The position numbers were made by a program, and so were the translations under genes. 64,000 bases of DNA from Rhodovastum sp963804495 (lineage in GTDB: Bacteria > Pseudomonadota > Alphaproteobacteria > Acetobacterales > Acetobacteraceae), in contig CAWDQN010000009.1 of assembly GCA_963804495.1 (NCBI GenBank), forward strand, positions 186,001-250,000, read 5' to 3'. How positions within the stretch are numbered: position 1 is the stretch's first letter; each line of letters starts with the position of its first letter. Below the pieces are notes generated by a model. It was not told where the DNA came from and made no database searches. It saw nothing but the letters and a program-made list of their open reading frames with translations. Of the stretch, positions 34,223-42,764 are shown piece by piece.

Positions 34223-35442
34223 CCGCCGCCCACCCGCACGCGCTCGATGTCGGGCAGGAACCAGGTCAGCAGTCCGAGCAGCGGCAGCCAGGCGCAAATC
34301 CCGTAGACGAGATCGATCGAGGTGAAATCGGCCAGTTCGCCCAGCGCCGCGGCGCCGAGTTCGCCGAGGCCGAACGAGAAGCCGAAGAAGATCCCCGACA
34401 CCATGCCGACGCGGCCCGGCATCAGTTCCTGCGCGAACACCAGAATGGCCGACAGGGCGGAGGACATGATGAAGCCGATCGGCACCGTGAGCGCCACCGT
34501 CCAGAACAGGTCGGCGTGCGGCAGCATCAGGGTGAACGGCAGTGGGCCGAGGATGGAGAACCAGATCACGTAGCGGCGGCCGAAATGGTCGCCCACCGGG
34601 CCGCCCAGCAGCGTTCCCAGGGCCGAAGCGCCGAGGTAGATGAACAGATATAGCTGCGCCGTTTGCACCGGAATGCCGAACCGGTGGATCAGGTAGAAGG
34701 TGAAGAACGTGCCGAGGCTGGCGGTATAGAAACTTTTCGAGAACATCAGGGTTGCCAGCACGGTGATGCCGCGCCGCACCACCCCCGCCGGATGGGCCGG
34801 CGGCTCCGCGAGCGCGGCGCCGGCGCGGTTTCTGGGAGCGTGATGGTGGCGCTTGTACCAGGTGCCCACCATGGCCAGCACGATGATGGCGGTCAGCGCG
34901 GCGAGCGAAAACCAGGCCAGGCTGCCCTGGCCCTGCGGCAGCACGACGAAGGCGGCCAGCAGCGGTCCGGCCGCGGTGCCGAAATTGCCGCCGAGCTGGA
35001 ACAGCGACTGCGCCAGCCCATGCTGCCCGCCCGACGCCAGCCGCGCCATGCGCGAGGACTCCGGGTGAAACACCGACGAGCCGGTGCCGACCAGCGCCGC
35101 GCCGGCCAGCAGGGCGCCGTAGCTGCCGGCCTGCGACAGGAGCAGCAGCCCGACCAGGGTGAACGCCATCCCCATGGCGAGCGAGTAGGGTTGCGAGTGC
35201 CGGTCGGTGTAGATGCCGACCACCGGCTGCAGCAGCGAGGCGGTGAGCTGGAAGGTCAGCGTGATCAGGCCGACCTGGCCGAAATCGAGGTTGTACGTGG
35301 TCTTGAGGACCGGGTAGATCGCCGGCAGCAGCGATTGCTGCATGTCGTTCAGCATGTGGCAGAAGCTGAGCGCGACCAGCACCGTAAAATTGGGTCCCGT
35401 GGCGATCACGGGGCGGGCGGGCAGGGCGGTGGTCACGGACAT
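34216..35442 (-). CDS. fsr: MFS transporter, fosmidomycin-resistance (Fsr) family
   Basis: A 408-residue, 12-span major facilitator. Family features are LSFCHMLNDMQQSLLPAIYPVLK at the first span (read in part), GLITLTFQLTASLLQPVVG, TDRHSQPYSLAMGM, GTGSSVFHPESSRMARLASG, RHGLAQSLFQLGGNFG (here GQHGLAQS) and GPVGDHFGRRYVIW. Fsr proteins export fosmidomycin and possibly normal metabolites. The ATG at 35442 gives the usual N-terminus; the frame stays open to 35583 without family similarity. Confidence 0.9.
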   Translation of the reverse strand: MSVTTALPARPVIATGPNFTVLVALSFCHMLNDMQQSLLPAIYPVLKTTYNLDFGQVGLITLTFQLTASLLQPVVGIYTDRHSQPYSLAMGMAFTLVGLLLLSQAGSYGALLAGAALVGTGSSVFHPESSRMARLASGGQHGLAQSLFQLGGNFGTAAGPLLAAFVVLPQGQGSLAWFSLAALTAIIVLAMVGTWYKRHHHAPRNRAGAALAEPPAHPAGVVRRGITVLATLMFSKSFYTASLGTFFTFYLIHRFGIPVQTAQLYLFIYLGASALGTLLGGPVGDHFGRRYVIWFSILGPLPFTLMLPHADLFWTVALTVPIGFIMSSALSAILVFAQELMPGRVGMVSGIFFGFSFGLGELGAAALGELADFTSIDLVYGICAWLPLLGLLTWFLPDIERVRVGGGK

Positions 35443-35601
35443 GCGGACGTGTTCCAAGGCTGCGGGGCGGCCCAAAACTATGACGGCCGCCGATCGCCCG
35501 CCCAATCCCTGATTCCGGGGGTCAGGTTTGCGGGGTGGGGGCGGCAGGCCGGGCTTGCGACCTCCGCCGACCCCGGGCGGCACCGGCCCTGCCGCCGCTG
35601 T

Positions 35602-36351
35602 TCAGCGATGCCCGGACATCACCGCCATTGCCCCGCCCACCGCGTCGCGGAACGCGGCGTCGAACGACACGCCGCCGATCCCCCAGGTTTGATCTTGGCC
35701 CTGCCAGGTCAGGTGCCACTCGCCGACCCAGCCGGCATCTTCGTCGCTCCACCGCAGCGTTCCCACCAGCGGCACGGTGCCCGCGACATCCGCCTGCGGC
35801 GCGTCGCCCGGCGGCAGGGCGACGCGCATGCCATAGCGCGCCGCCGCGGCCAGCAGGGCCTCGCGCTGCCGCTCGCCGTCATCGGCATCGTTCGACAGCG
35901 GATAGGTGTGGCCGTCCTGCTCATGCACGACGATGCGCGCGAGCAGCCGCGGCCGCGGCGCGGGCCACACACCGTGACCCAGCCGCGCCAGCGCGACGGT
36001 GATGCCGGCCGGGTCGAAATGGGCGATGTAGTCCCAGGGTCGCTCGCGCGTTCCCTGCTCGTCGTGGTGCGGAATATCGGTCATCCGGTCGAGGAACACC
36101 TCGTCCTCCACCAACCCGGCCGCGTCGATCGCATCGACCCGCGGGTCCTCGGCGAGCGCCGGATCGCCGGATACTTTCACCAGCGCCCAGCGCAACGCCT
36201 GTGGCAGCGCTTCGGCGCGGCTTGCGGGGCCGGTGCCGGTCACGATGGCGCGACCCTCGAACAGGTCGGCACGGGCGACGAAGGGCGCCAGTAGCAGCAT
36301 CGCCGCCGACATCTGCAGAAGACGAGGCGGCAGGGTGCGGCCGACGCTCAT
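35602..36351 (-). CDS. secreted DUF2066 domain protein
   Basis: A 249-residue protein with a signal peptide (MSVGRTLPPRLLQMSAAMLL..., cleavage after ARA near 29) and a DUF2066 domain: LFEGRAIVTGTGPASRAEALPQAL (in part), ALVKVSGDPALAEDPRV, and MTDIPHHDEQGTRERPWDYIAHFDPAGI. DUF2066 proteins are periplasmic with no known biochemical role. A 19-base tandem repeat lies just upstream of its start. Confidence 0.85.
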   Translation of the reverse strand: MSVGRTLPPRLLQMSAAMLLLAPFVARADLFEGRAIVTGTGPASRAEALPQALRWALVKVSGDPALAEDPRVDAIDAAGLVEDEVFLDRMTDIPHHDEQGTRERPWDYIAHFDPAGITVALARLGHGVWPAPRPRLLARIVVHEQDGHTYPLSNDADDGERQREALLAAAARYGMRVALPPGDAPQADVAGTVPLVGTLRWSDEDAGWVGEWHLTWQGQDQTWGIGGVSFDAAFRDAVGGAMAVMSGHR

Positions 36352-36360
36352 GTCGTCATA

Positions 36361-36411
36361 ATCCTTGTTGATGAACCGGATCCTTGTTGATGAACCGGGT
36401 TGATGAACCGG
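36361..36411. repeat. 19-base tandem repeat, 2.7 copies
   Basis: ATCCTTGTTGATGAACCGG occurs at 36361-36379 and 36380-36398, followed by GTTGATGAACCGG at 36399-36411. It lies between the divergent DUF2066 and ParB-like genes, starting ten bases upstream of the DUF2066 ATG. Confidence 0.95.
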
Positions 36412-36532
36412 CCGTCGGCTGCTCGACAGGTTCAGTCTGGCGCGCGGCCGGGATCGGCGCAATTCATCTCCATGGCAATGGCCCGGCGACCGGTCCGCCC
36501 GCGCCGGATGCGCCACAACAGGGGGGAGCCCG

Positions 36533-37153
36533 ATGGTTTCAGAACGTGAGCCCATTCTGCATCCGGTCGCCATCACCGATCTGCGCCCGACGCAGATCAC
36601 GGTGGGACTGCACGAAGTCGCGGCGCGGCGGCAGGCGTGGCGCGCCAAGGGTGTCACCAAAGCCGCCGATTTCCTCGGCCGCAACATGATCCCGGTGATC
36701 CGCGGCCCGAAGGAGCGGCACTACATCATCGACCACCACCACCTCGCCCTGGCGCTGCACGAGGAAAACGTCGAGCACGTGCTGATCACCCTCGTCGCCG
36801 ACCTGCAGCGGCTGGAGCCGGACGCCTTCTGGTTCGTGCTCGACAACCGCGGCTGGATGCACCCGTTCGACGACCAGGGCCGGCGGCGCGGCTATGAGGA
36901 CATTCCGAAATCGGTCACGGCGATGATCGACGACCCGTTCCGTTCGCTGGCCGGCGCGCTGCGGCGCATCGGCGGATTCGCCAAGGACACGACCCCGTTC
37001 AGCGAGTTCCTGTGGGCCGATTTCCTGCGCCGGCGGATGAAACGAAAAGACCTCGAGCGGGATTTCGAGGCGGCGGTGGAGCAGGCGCTGGTTTTCGCCA
37101 GGAGCGCCGACGCCGATTATCTGCCCGGCTGGTGCGGACCCACCGCGCAGTAA
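36533..37153 (+). CDS. ParB-like nuclease-fold protein (ParBc_2)
   Basis: A 206-residue protein of the ParBc_2 (PF08857) type: LHPVAITDLRPTQITVGLHEV near the start (in part), IPVIRGPKERHYIIDHHHLALAL and LVADLQRLEPDAFW, WMHPFDDQGRR, SVTAMIDDPFRSLAGALRRIGGF. The HHH motif is characteristic. These are single-domain proteins of unknown role, not true chromosome-partitioning ParB. GGGGGGAG lies six bases before the ATG. Confidence 0.88.
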   Translation: MVSEREPILHPVAITDLRPTQITVGLHEVAARRQAWRAKGVTKAADFLGRNMIPVIRGPKERHYIIDHHHLALALHEENVEHVLITLVADLQRLEPDAFWFVLDNRGWMHPFDDQGRRRGYEDIPKSVTAMIDDPFRSLAGALRRIGGFAKDTTPFSEFLWADFLRRRMKRKDLERDFEAAVEQALVFARSADADYLPGWCGPTAQ

Positions 37154-37161
37154 CGCATGCG

Positions 37162-37220
37162 AAGAGCAACATCGGCCAGACTGGCGACGGCCGGCTGATA
37201 AAGTTGCTCTATAAAACAAA
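37162..37220 (+). repeat. family II hairpin repeat, copy 2
   Basis: GAGCAAC...ATCGGCCAGACTGGCGAC...GGCTGAT...GTTGCTC, then TATAAAACAAAG. Matches the copy at 22793-22852 in order and most bases. It lies nine bases after the ParB-like stop. Confidence 0.85.
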
Positions 37221-37222
37221 GA

Positions 37223-37268
37223 GCTAGAGCGCTATGACCGTTCACGGTCAGGGTGAAAGCGCTCTAGC
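37223..37268. repeat. palindrome with nested hairpin at the LpqC gene end
   Basis: GCTAGAGCGCT (from 37223) pairs with AGCGCTCTAGC (to 37268) and encloses a smaller TGACCG/CGGTCA hairpin. The right arm covers the stop codon of the minus-strand esterase. Could act as a terminator for both convergent genes. Confidence 0.85.
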
Positions 37269-38067
37269 GCGCCGATTCGGTCCGCGCCCAGCGCAGCCCT
37301 TCCTCCAGCCAGACCGCCTCCATCTCGTGCCCGCCCGGGTGCAGGCACAGCTGCAGCGTGCGCCGGGTGCGGCAGAACCACACCTCGCACTCAAGCGCGT
37401 CTTCGTGGGCGTGCCGTTCGGGGGGCGCGATGCAATGGTCGGTCTCGCGCCAGATGACGAAGCCGCGTTCGATGTCGGCCTGCCGCCAGCGGTCGAGCAC
37501 CGTCCGTCCCGCCATCGGCACGGTCTCGTCGGCGGTGCCGTGCACGTGGCGCAGGTTCACCGGCGCCGTGCAGGCGGTCGGCATGCGCTCCCAGAACCCG
37601 CCCGAGAACGGCAGAAAGGCGGAAAATCCCAGCGGCGCGAAACAGGCCATATCCCACACCATCGACGCGCCCTGGCTGAACCCGCCCAACACGATCAGCC
37701 GCGCATCCACCGGCCAGCGCCGCTTCACCTCGGCCAGCACGCCGTGCAGGAAGAGGCGGTCGTCGCGCGCCTGGCTGGGCGAGCCCTGGTGCGACCAGGT
37801 GCCGTTCAGCCCGTCCGGCGCCACCAGCAGGAACCCGAGCGCTGCGGCCGGGCCCGTCACACCGGCATCGGCCAGGACATCGGCGCCCTCATGGGTGTAG
37901 CCGTGCAGGAACATCAGCACCGGCAGTTTCGCCCGCCCGTCCCAATCCGGCGGCGCAAGCACCCGGAAACTGCCGCCGCCGGGCAGCCAGCACGGGTCGC
38001 AGGGCTCCTCACCCAGGGCCGCCCGGGGGGCGGCGAGCAGCAGCAGCAGAACCATCGCGGCGCGCAC
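37264..38067 (-). CDS. LpqC-like / polyhydroxybutyrate depolymerase-type esterase
   Basis: About 267 residues with a signal peptide (RAAMVLLLLLAAPRAALG) and an alpha/beta-hydrolase fold. Motifs are LMFLHGYTHEG (oxyanion), GGFSQGASMVWDMA (nucleophile Ser in GFSQG), HVHGTADETVPM (acid) and CLHPGGHEMEA (catalytic His). It belongs to the LpqC/feruloyl-esterase-like group (COG3509), so it is a secreted esterase of unknown substrate. The start is uncertain: GTG 38067 or ATG 38055; the upstream frame to 38133 encodes a WPGFS repeat and lacks an SD. Confidence 0.82.
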   Translation of the reverse strand: MRAAMVLLLLLAAPRAALGEEPCDPCWLPGGGSFRVLAPPDWDGRAKLPVLMFLHGYTHEGADVLADAGVTGPAAALGFLLVAPDGLNGTWSHQGSPSQARDDRLFLHGVLAEVKRRWPVDARLIVLGGFSQGASMVWDMACFAPLGFSAFLPFSGGFWERMPTACTAPVNLRHVHGTADETVPMAGRTVLDRWRQADIERGFVIWRETDHCIAPPERHAHEDALECEVWFCRTRRTLQLCLHPGGHEMEAVWLEEGLRWARTESAR

Positions 38068-38216
38068 CGGCCCGGTCGCAGAAGAAAACCCCGGCCATGA
38101 AAACTCTGGCCATGAAAACCCCGGCCAGGTCACGGCAGCACCTTCGTCATGGCCGGCCGCTCGCGAACGTCATCGCCTCACCCGTGTTGTCTGCCAGGCG
38201 CTGCAGCATAGCCACC

Positions 38217-38897
38217 CTATGCCTCCCCCGGCAGGTCCACCCAGGACAGATGTCCGCCTTTGCCGGCGCCGGTGTCCAGGAAAACCGCCGCCCCGCCCCC
38301 GGCTCCGTGTTTGGTCCAGGGCTGCCCGTCCGGGCTGCGCCGGTCATGGCCGCAATACACCGTCAGCCCGGACGGGATGCGGTCCACCCAGTCGAGCACC
38401 CGCTCGGGGAACCCATCCGGCTGCCGCCGCCCGGTGGTCTGGCCGAACAGCGCGCGCGACAGCGCCCCTTCGACCTTGCCGCCGAAGGGCGGCGGCGCAT
38501 GGTAGAGCATGGCGGTGTGGAATCCGCCGTGGACAAAGAAGGCGTGGCCCCGCCGCAGCCAGGCCGGCGCCCGCACGATCGCCGCCAGCGCCCTGGCGCG
38601 CAGCGCATCGTCGAGTTGCGCGGCGGTTGCCAGCAGCGCCGCGTCCGGCTTGACCGCCCGGCCGGAGAGCAGCCGCGCCAGCTTGTGGTCGTGATTGCCC
38701 AGCAGGAACAGGCCGCGGCCGCTGTCCAGCAGCTCGAGCGCGATGCGCCAGGCGCCCGCGCTGTCCTCGCCGCCATCCCCCAGGTCGCCGAGCTGCACCA
38801 CGAACCGGTCGGTCTGCACCGCCAGCGCAAAGCCGCGCGTATCGCCGTGCACGTCGCCCACCACGCGCAGGGGCACGCGGGCGGGGATCACCTCCAC
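38217..38897 (-). CDS. metallophosphoesterase
   Basis: About 226 residues of a calcineurin-like phosphoesterase with all core motifs: VVGDVHGDTRG (D-x-H), QLGDLGDGGED (GDxxDxG), LLGNHDHKLARLL (GNHD/E), FVHGGFHTAML and TVYCGHDRR (GHxH-like, Arg for the last His). It resembles the serine/threonine or diadenosine-tetraphosphate phosphatase branch. The start at GTG 38897 is tentative; other GTGs lie next to it. The frame stays open upstream, but that stretch belongs to the CFA synthase gene. Confidence 0.78.
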   Translation of the reverse strand: MEVIPARVPLRVVGDVHGDTRGFALAVQTDRFVVQLGDLGDGGEDSAGAWRIALELLDSGRGLFLLGNHDHKLARLLSGRAVKPDAALLATAAQLDDALRARALAAIVRAPAWLRRGHAFFVHGGFHTAMLYHAPPPFGGKVEGALSRALFGQTTGRRQPDGFPERVLDWVDRIPSGLTVYCGHDRRSPDGQPWTKHGAGGGAAVFLDTGAGKGGHLSWVDLPGEA

Positions 38898-38947
38898 GCC
38901 GTCCGCGCCGGCAGAGGTTGCCAGGGACGCAACAGGGCCGCGGCGGA

Positions 38948-40162
38948 TCAGGCCGGACGCACGAGCACGATCTGCCCGACATTCGTCCAGCCGGCGCGAA
39001 ACCCGGTCTCGCAATAGGCCAGATAGTAGTCCCAAAGCCGCTTGAACCGCTCGTCCGCCGGCCGCGCCCGCAGCCGCGTGGCGCCGACGATGCGCGGCCA
39101 CGCCGCCTGGAAGCGCGTCTGCCAGCGCGCCAGGGTCTCGGCATAGTCGCGGCCGAACCAGTGCTCGCCCGTCCAGGCCAGCCCGGCGCGCGCCACCTCC
39201 TCGTGCAGCCGTTTCGGGCTGGGCAGCATGCCGCCCGGGAAGATGTGGCGCTGGATGAAGTCGGCGCTCCGGCGGTAGGTCTCGAAGAACCGGTCGGCGA
39301 TGGTGATGATCTGCAGCCCGGCCCGCCCACCCGGCGCCAGCCGGTCGCGCACCGCGGCGAAGAAATCCGGCCAGGTACGTCTCGCCCACCGCTTCGAACA
39401 TCTCGATGCTGGCGACGCGGTCGAAACTGCCGCGCACGTCGCGGTAGTCCTCCAGCAGCAGATCCACCTGCCCGGCCAGCCCGGCCCTGGCGATCCGCGC
39501 CTTCGCATAGGCAAGCTGGGCCGGCGAGAGGGTGATGCCGGTGACCAGCGCGCCGTAGTCGCGCGCCGCCACCTCGGCAAATCCCCCCAGCCGCAGCCGA
39601 TTTCCAGCACCCGCATGCCCGGCCGCAGCTCCAGAGCCTGGCACAGACGGTGGATCTTGCGCAGCTGCGCCGCCTCCAGCGTGTCGTCATTGCCGCCGAA
39701 CAGCGCCGAGGAATAGGTCATCGTCGCATCGAGCCATTCGGCGTAAAATTCATTGCCCAGGTCGTAATGCTCGGCGATGTTGCGCCGCGCGCCGCGCCGC
39801 GTGTTGGCGCGCAGCCGGTGCCCGAGCCGCGCCAGCGCGCGCATCCACGGCCGTCCGGCCAGCACCGCCTCCCAAATCGTCTCGTTGCTGGCGGCCAGCC
39901 GCATCACCGCGCGCAGGTCGGGCGTGTCCCACAGACCGTCGAGATAGGCTTCCGCCAGGCCCAGGTTGCCGCCGGTGAGCAGCCGTCGCACCGCCCGCGC
40001 ATCCTTGACGATGAAAACCGCCGAGGTGCCCGGCCCGGCCTCGATCACGTGCCGCGCCCCGTCGGGCAGCACGATGGTCAGGGTGCCGCGGCGGATCAGC
40101 CCCGCCAGCCGCAGCAGCAGCCGCAGCCGCCGGTCGCCCGGTGGGGGTGGGGTCGGGCTCAT
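38948..40162 (-). pseudogene. cyclopropane-fatty-acyl-phospholipid synthase with two compensating frameshifts
   Basis: A 405-codon gene of the CFA synthase/Cfa-like family: RRNIAEHYDLGNEFYAEWLDATMTYSSALF (in part), LRPGMRVLEIGCGWG and, near the end, FIQRHIFPGGMLPSPKRLHEEVARAGL. After EIGCGWG the frame slips (six Cs at 39583-39588, where seven are needed). About 72 residues are then read out of frame, with no stop, until an extra C at 39366-39367 restores the frame. The correct sequence (GFAEVAARDYGALVTGITLS...VASIEMFEAVGETYLA) is visible in the neighbouring frame. As written the methyltransferase core is scrambled. The ATGA at 40159 couples it to the DUF1365 gene. Confidence 0.82.
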
Positions 40163-40863
40163 GCGCCGCCGCCCGCCGGGCGCGGATGATACATCGCGCC
40201 CCGCAGCCACAGGCGCAGCGCCTGCCAGTGGATGGCGGCGATCACTTTCACCGTCATCAGCGGCATGGCCAGCAGCAGGCCAAGCAGGGCGGTGTCGGAG
40301 AACGCGCGCCTGCGCAGCCGCATCGTGGCGGTAAGACGCGGCGCCCCGGCGCCGTAACGGATCGACAGAACAAACATCTCCCCTTCCGGCGGCGTGAACG
40401 CGAAGCGGTAGCCGCCCTGCATGTCGAAGAACGGGGAGACATGCAGGCGCTTTCGGCATTCCTGCCGCAGCACACTGCCCTCGCCCACCGGCATAAGATA
40501 GGCGACCTGGTCTCCGAACGTGTTCTTCACCTGGTGCAGCACCGCGCCCAGCCGTCCCGACGCATCGTGGCAGAAAAAACAGGCAATCGGGTTGAACGAG
40601 TACCCCAGAACCCGGGGGATGAACAGAAAACGAATGCGTGCGCTGAACCGGGCAAGCCCGGCCTCGGCCAGCTTCCCCCGCACCCAGGGCCCAAGCGGCG
40701 AACCGTCGCGCGGACCATGGTCGGCATCCTGCAGCGATACCAGGCCTGGACGGTTGTGACGGAACAGGCGCGAACGCACCGCGCCAACCGAGTCCAGGTC
40801 CAGGGACAACATCCAGATGCGATAGGCGAAACGAAACCGGAATGGCGCGTGGCGCGCATGCAT
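40159..40863 (-). CDS. DUF1365 family protein
   Basis: A 234-residue DUF1365 protein: MHARHAPFRFRFAYRIWML, LFRHNRPGLVSLQDADHG, RIRFLFIPRVLGYSFNPIACFFCHD, HQVKNTFGDQVAYLMP, KRLHVSPFFDMQGGYRFAF. DUF1365 genes normally stand between an FAD-dependent amine-oxidase-like gene and a CFA-synthase-like gene and are thought to act in fatty-acid modification. Here the FAD gene is absent; hairpin copy E lies upstream instead. ATG 40863 is in frame with no better start. Confidence 0.88.
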   Translation of the reverse strand: MHARHAPFRFRFAYRIWMLSLDLDSVGAVRSRLFRHNRPGLVSLQDADHGPRDGSPLGPWVRGKLAEAGLARFSARIRFLFIPRVLGYSFNPIACFFCHDASGRLGAVLHQVKNTFGDQVAYLMPVGEGSVLRQECRKRLHVSPFFDMQGGYRFAFTPPEGEMFVLSIRYGAGAPRLTATMRLRRRAFSDTALLGLLLAMPLMTVKVIAAIHWQALRLWLRGAMYHPRPAGGGA

Positions 40864-40876
40864 GACGCGGCCGGCA

Positions 40877-40943
40877 TGAAGAAGCAAGGAAGGCCAGGGC
40901 TCTGCCCTGGACCCGCCAAGGGCCGGGAGGCCCTTGGAACCCA
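40877..40943 (+). repeat. dispersed intergenic hairpin element, copy E
   Basis: GAAGAAGCAAGGAAGG, then the CCAGGGC/GCCCTGG and CCAAGGGCC/GGCCCTTGG stem-loops, then AACCCATG. It lies in the divergent region just upstream of the DUF1365 start, unlike the other copies, which follow gene ends. Confidence 0.9.
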
Positions 40944-41127
40944 TGCCTGTCGCCACTCGTGGCTTCGATGTCCGATACGGTGTCACTGGGTCAGACAGGT
41001 ACCGCAGAACCAGTGCGCCGGCCATCGGTGGCCCGATCATTCTGTGCCCGGCATTGCGCGGGCTTTCTTTCGCCCGCGATGTGTTGCGATCATGCTGCAA
41101 CCAGCGGCAGCCTTGCGGGAGCAAACC

Positions 41128-41775
41128 TTGAACCAACCCGGTGACCGACGACCCATCGCCGCCCGGCAGCTTCAGCCGGTGATCTGGCTCGCCGACCGGC
41201 TGGTGCGCGCCGAGGCCTCGCCGAACGGAATTTCCGTCGCCGGCATGCTCTGCGCGCTGCTGGCCGGCGCAGGCTTCGCGCTGGCAACAGTTTTCCCCGC
41301 GCCGGCGCTCTGGCTGGCCGGGGCGCTGCTGGTGCAGCTGCGGCTGCTCGCCAACATGATGGACGGCATGGTCGCGGTCGGCCGGGGCGTTGCCTCGCCG
41401 CTGGGCGAGTTGTTCAACGAAGTCCCGGACCGCGTGTCCGACACCGCCATCCTGCTCGGCATTGGCGTCGGGTCCGGCGCCGGTCTGGGGCTCGGTCTGG
41501 CCGCCGCGCTCGCGGCCATGAGCACCGCCTATGTCCGGGCCGTGGGTCGCGCCGCCGGGGCGCCCAGCGACTTTTCCGGCCCGATGGCCAAGCAACAGCG
41601 CATGGCGGTGGTGACGGCGCTGGCCATCTGGTGCGCCTTCGCCCCATCGGCCTGGGGCGCCGGCTTCGCCGTTCCGGTAACGGTGCTGGCGGCGGTGACA
41701 CTGCTGTCCGTGCTCACCGCCGCGCGCCGGCTCTGGCGCACCGCGGCGGCGCTGCGCGGCGGTGTCGTCGCATGA
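41128..41775 (+). CDS. CDP-alcohol phosphatidyltransferase family protein
   Basis: A ~215-residue membrane protein with about five spans. The CDP-alcohol motif is present in a modified form: ANMMDGMVAVGRGVASPLGELFNEVPDRVSD. The DG pair and the last Asp are retained, but the first Asp of D-x2-DG is Asn, AR is replaced by AV, and the third Asp is Asn. It probably uses CDP-diacylglycerol or another CDP-alcohol, and it precedes CdsA- and PlsC-like genes in an operon. TTG 41128 has GGGAG six bases upstream; ATG 41092 is an alternative without an SD. Confidence 0.8.
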   Translation: MNQPGDRRPIAARQLQPVIWLADRLVRAEASPNGISVAGMLCALLAGAGFALATVFPAPALWLAGALLVQLRLLANMMDGMVAVGRGVASPLGELFNEVPDRVSDTAILLGIGVGSGAGLGLGLAAALAAMSTAYVRAVGRAAGAPSDFSGPMAKQQRMAVVTALAIWCAFAPSAWGAGFAVPVTVLAAVTLLSVLTAARRLWRTAAALRGGVVA

Positions 41776-42764
41776 TCTTCCATGTCGCCGACGCGGCCGA
41801 GGCCTTCGCCAGCCCCGTCACCTCCCTGCTGGTGGCCTGCGTGGTCGCCGTGGTGCTCGCCGCCACCGTGGTCATCGGCGCCCTGTCGCTCACCGGGCGG
41901 ACCAGCCCGGCGCTGCGGCGGGAATTGTGGCTGCGGCTCGGCACCTGGCTGGTTCTGCTGCCGGCGATGATCCTGCCGGTCCTGGCCGGCCGGACCTGGC
42001 TGATCGCCGCCGTGACCCTGCTGGGCCTGCTGTGCCTGCGCGAATACAGCCGCGCGACCGGGCTGTTCCGCGAACCGGTGGTGCAGGCGGTGGCGGTACT
42101 CGGTCTGCTGCTGGTGAACCTCGCCTCGCTCGATCACTGGTACGGGTTCTTTGTCGCCCTGGTGCCGCTGAGCGTCAGCGTGCTCGCGGTGGCCTCCATT
42201 CCGCTCGACCGGCCGGCCGGCTACATCCAGCGCACCGCGCTCGGGATTTTCGGCTTCATGCTGTTCGGCGTCGGCCTTGCCCATCTCGGCTTCATGGCCA
42301 ACGATCCCGGCTACCGGCCGCTGGTGCTGCTGATCCTGCTGTCGGTGGCGCTGAACGACGTGCTCGCCTTCACCGCCGGCAAGCTGATCGGCGGCCCCAA
42401 GCTGCTGCCGGCCACCAGCCCGGGCAAGACCCGCTCGGGCGCGCTGGGGGCGCTGCTCGGCACCACGCTGATCGTCGCCTTGATCGCGCACGCGGTGTTC
42501 GCCGGCACGTCGATGGATCGCCCGCTGCTGCTGGGCCTGCTCGGCGCCCTGGTCAGCATCGGCGCCCAGGCCGGCGACCTGATGCTGTCCTCGATCAAGC
42601 GGGACCTCGGCATCAAGGACATGGGCGTCACCCTGCCCGGCCATGGCGGCGTGCTGGACCGCTTCAACAGCCTGCTGCTGGTCTCCCCCGCCGTGTTCCA
42701 TCTGGTCAACTACGTCGTCGGCATCGGCCTGTCCGCGCCGAGCCGCATCATCACCGGCGGCTGA
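41772..42764 (+). CDS. cdsA: phosphatidate cytidylyltransferase
   Basis: A 330-residue, ~8-span membrane enzyme making CDP-diacylglycerol from phosphatidate and CTP. The CdsA region is seen in LNDVLAFTAGKLIGGPKL, SPGKTRSGALGALLG and SSIKRDLGIKDMGVTLPGHGGVLDRFNSL (in part). The start forms an ATGA overlap with the CDP-alcohol transferase gene, and the stop overlaps the PlsC ATG. Confidence 0.9.
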   Translation: MIFHVADAAEAFASPVTSLLVACVVAVVLAATVVIGALSLTGRTSPALRRELWLRLGTWLVLLPAMILPVLAGRTWLIAAVTLLGLLCLREYSRATGLFREPVVQAVAVLGLLLVNLASLDHWYGFFVALVPLSVSVLAVASIPLDRPAGYIQRTALGIFGFMLFGVGLAHLGFMANDPGYRPLVLLILLSVALNDVLAFTAGKLIGGPKLLPATSPGKTRSGALGALLGTTLIVALIAHAVFAGTSMDRPLLLGLLGALVSIGAQAGDLMLSSIKRDLGIKDMGVTLPGHGGVLDRFNSLLLVSPAVFHLVNYVVGIGLSAPSRIITGG

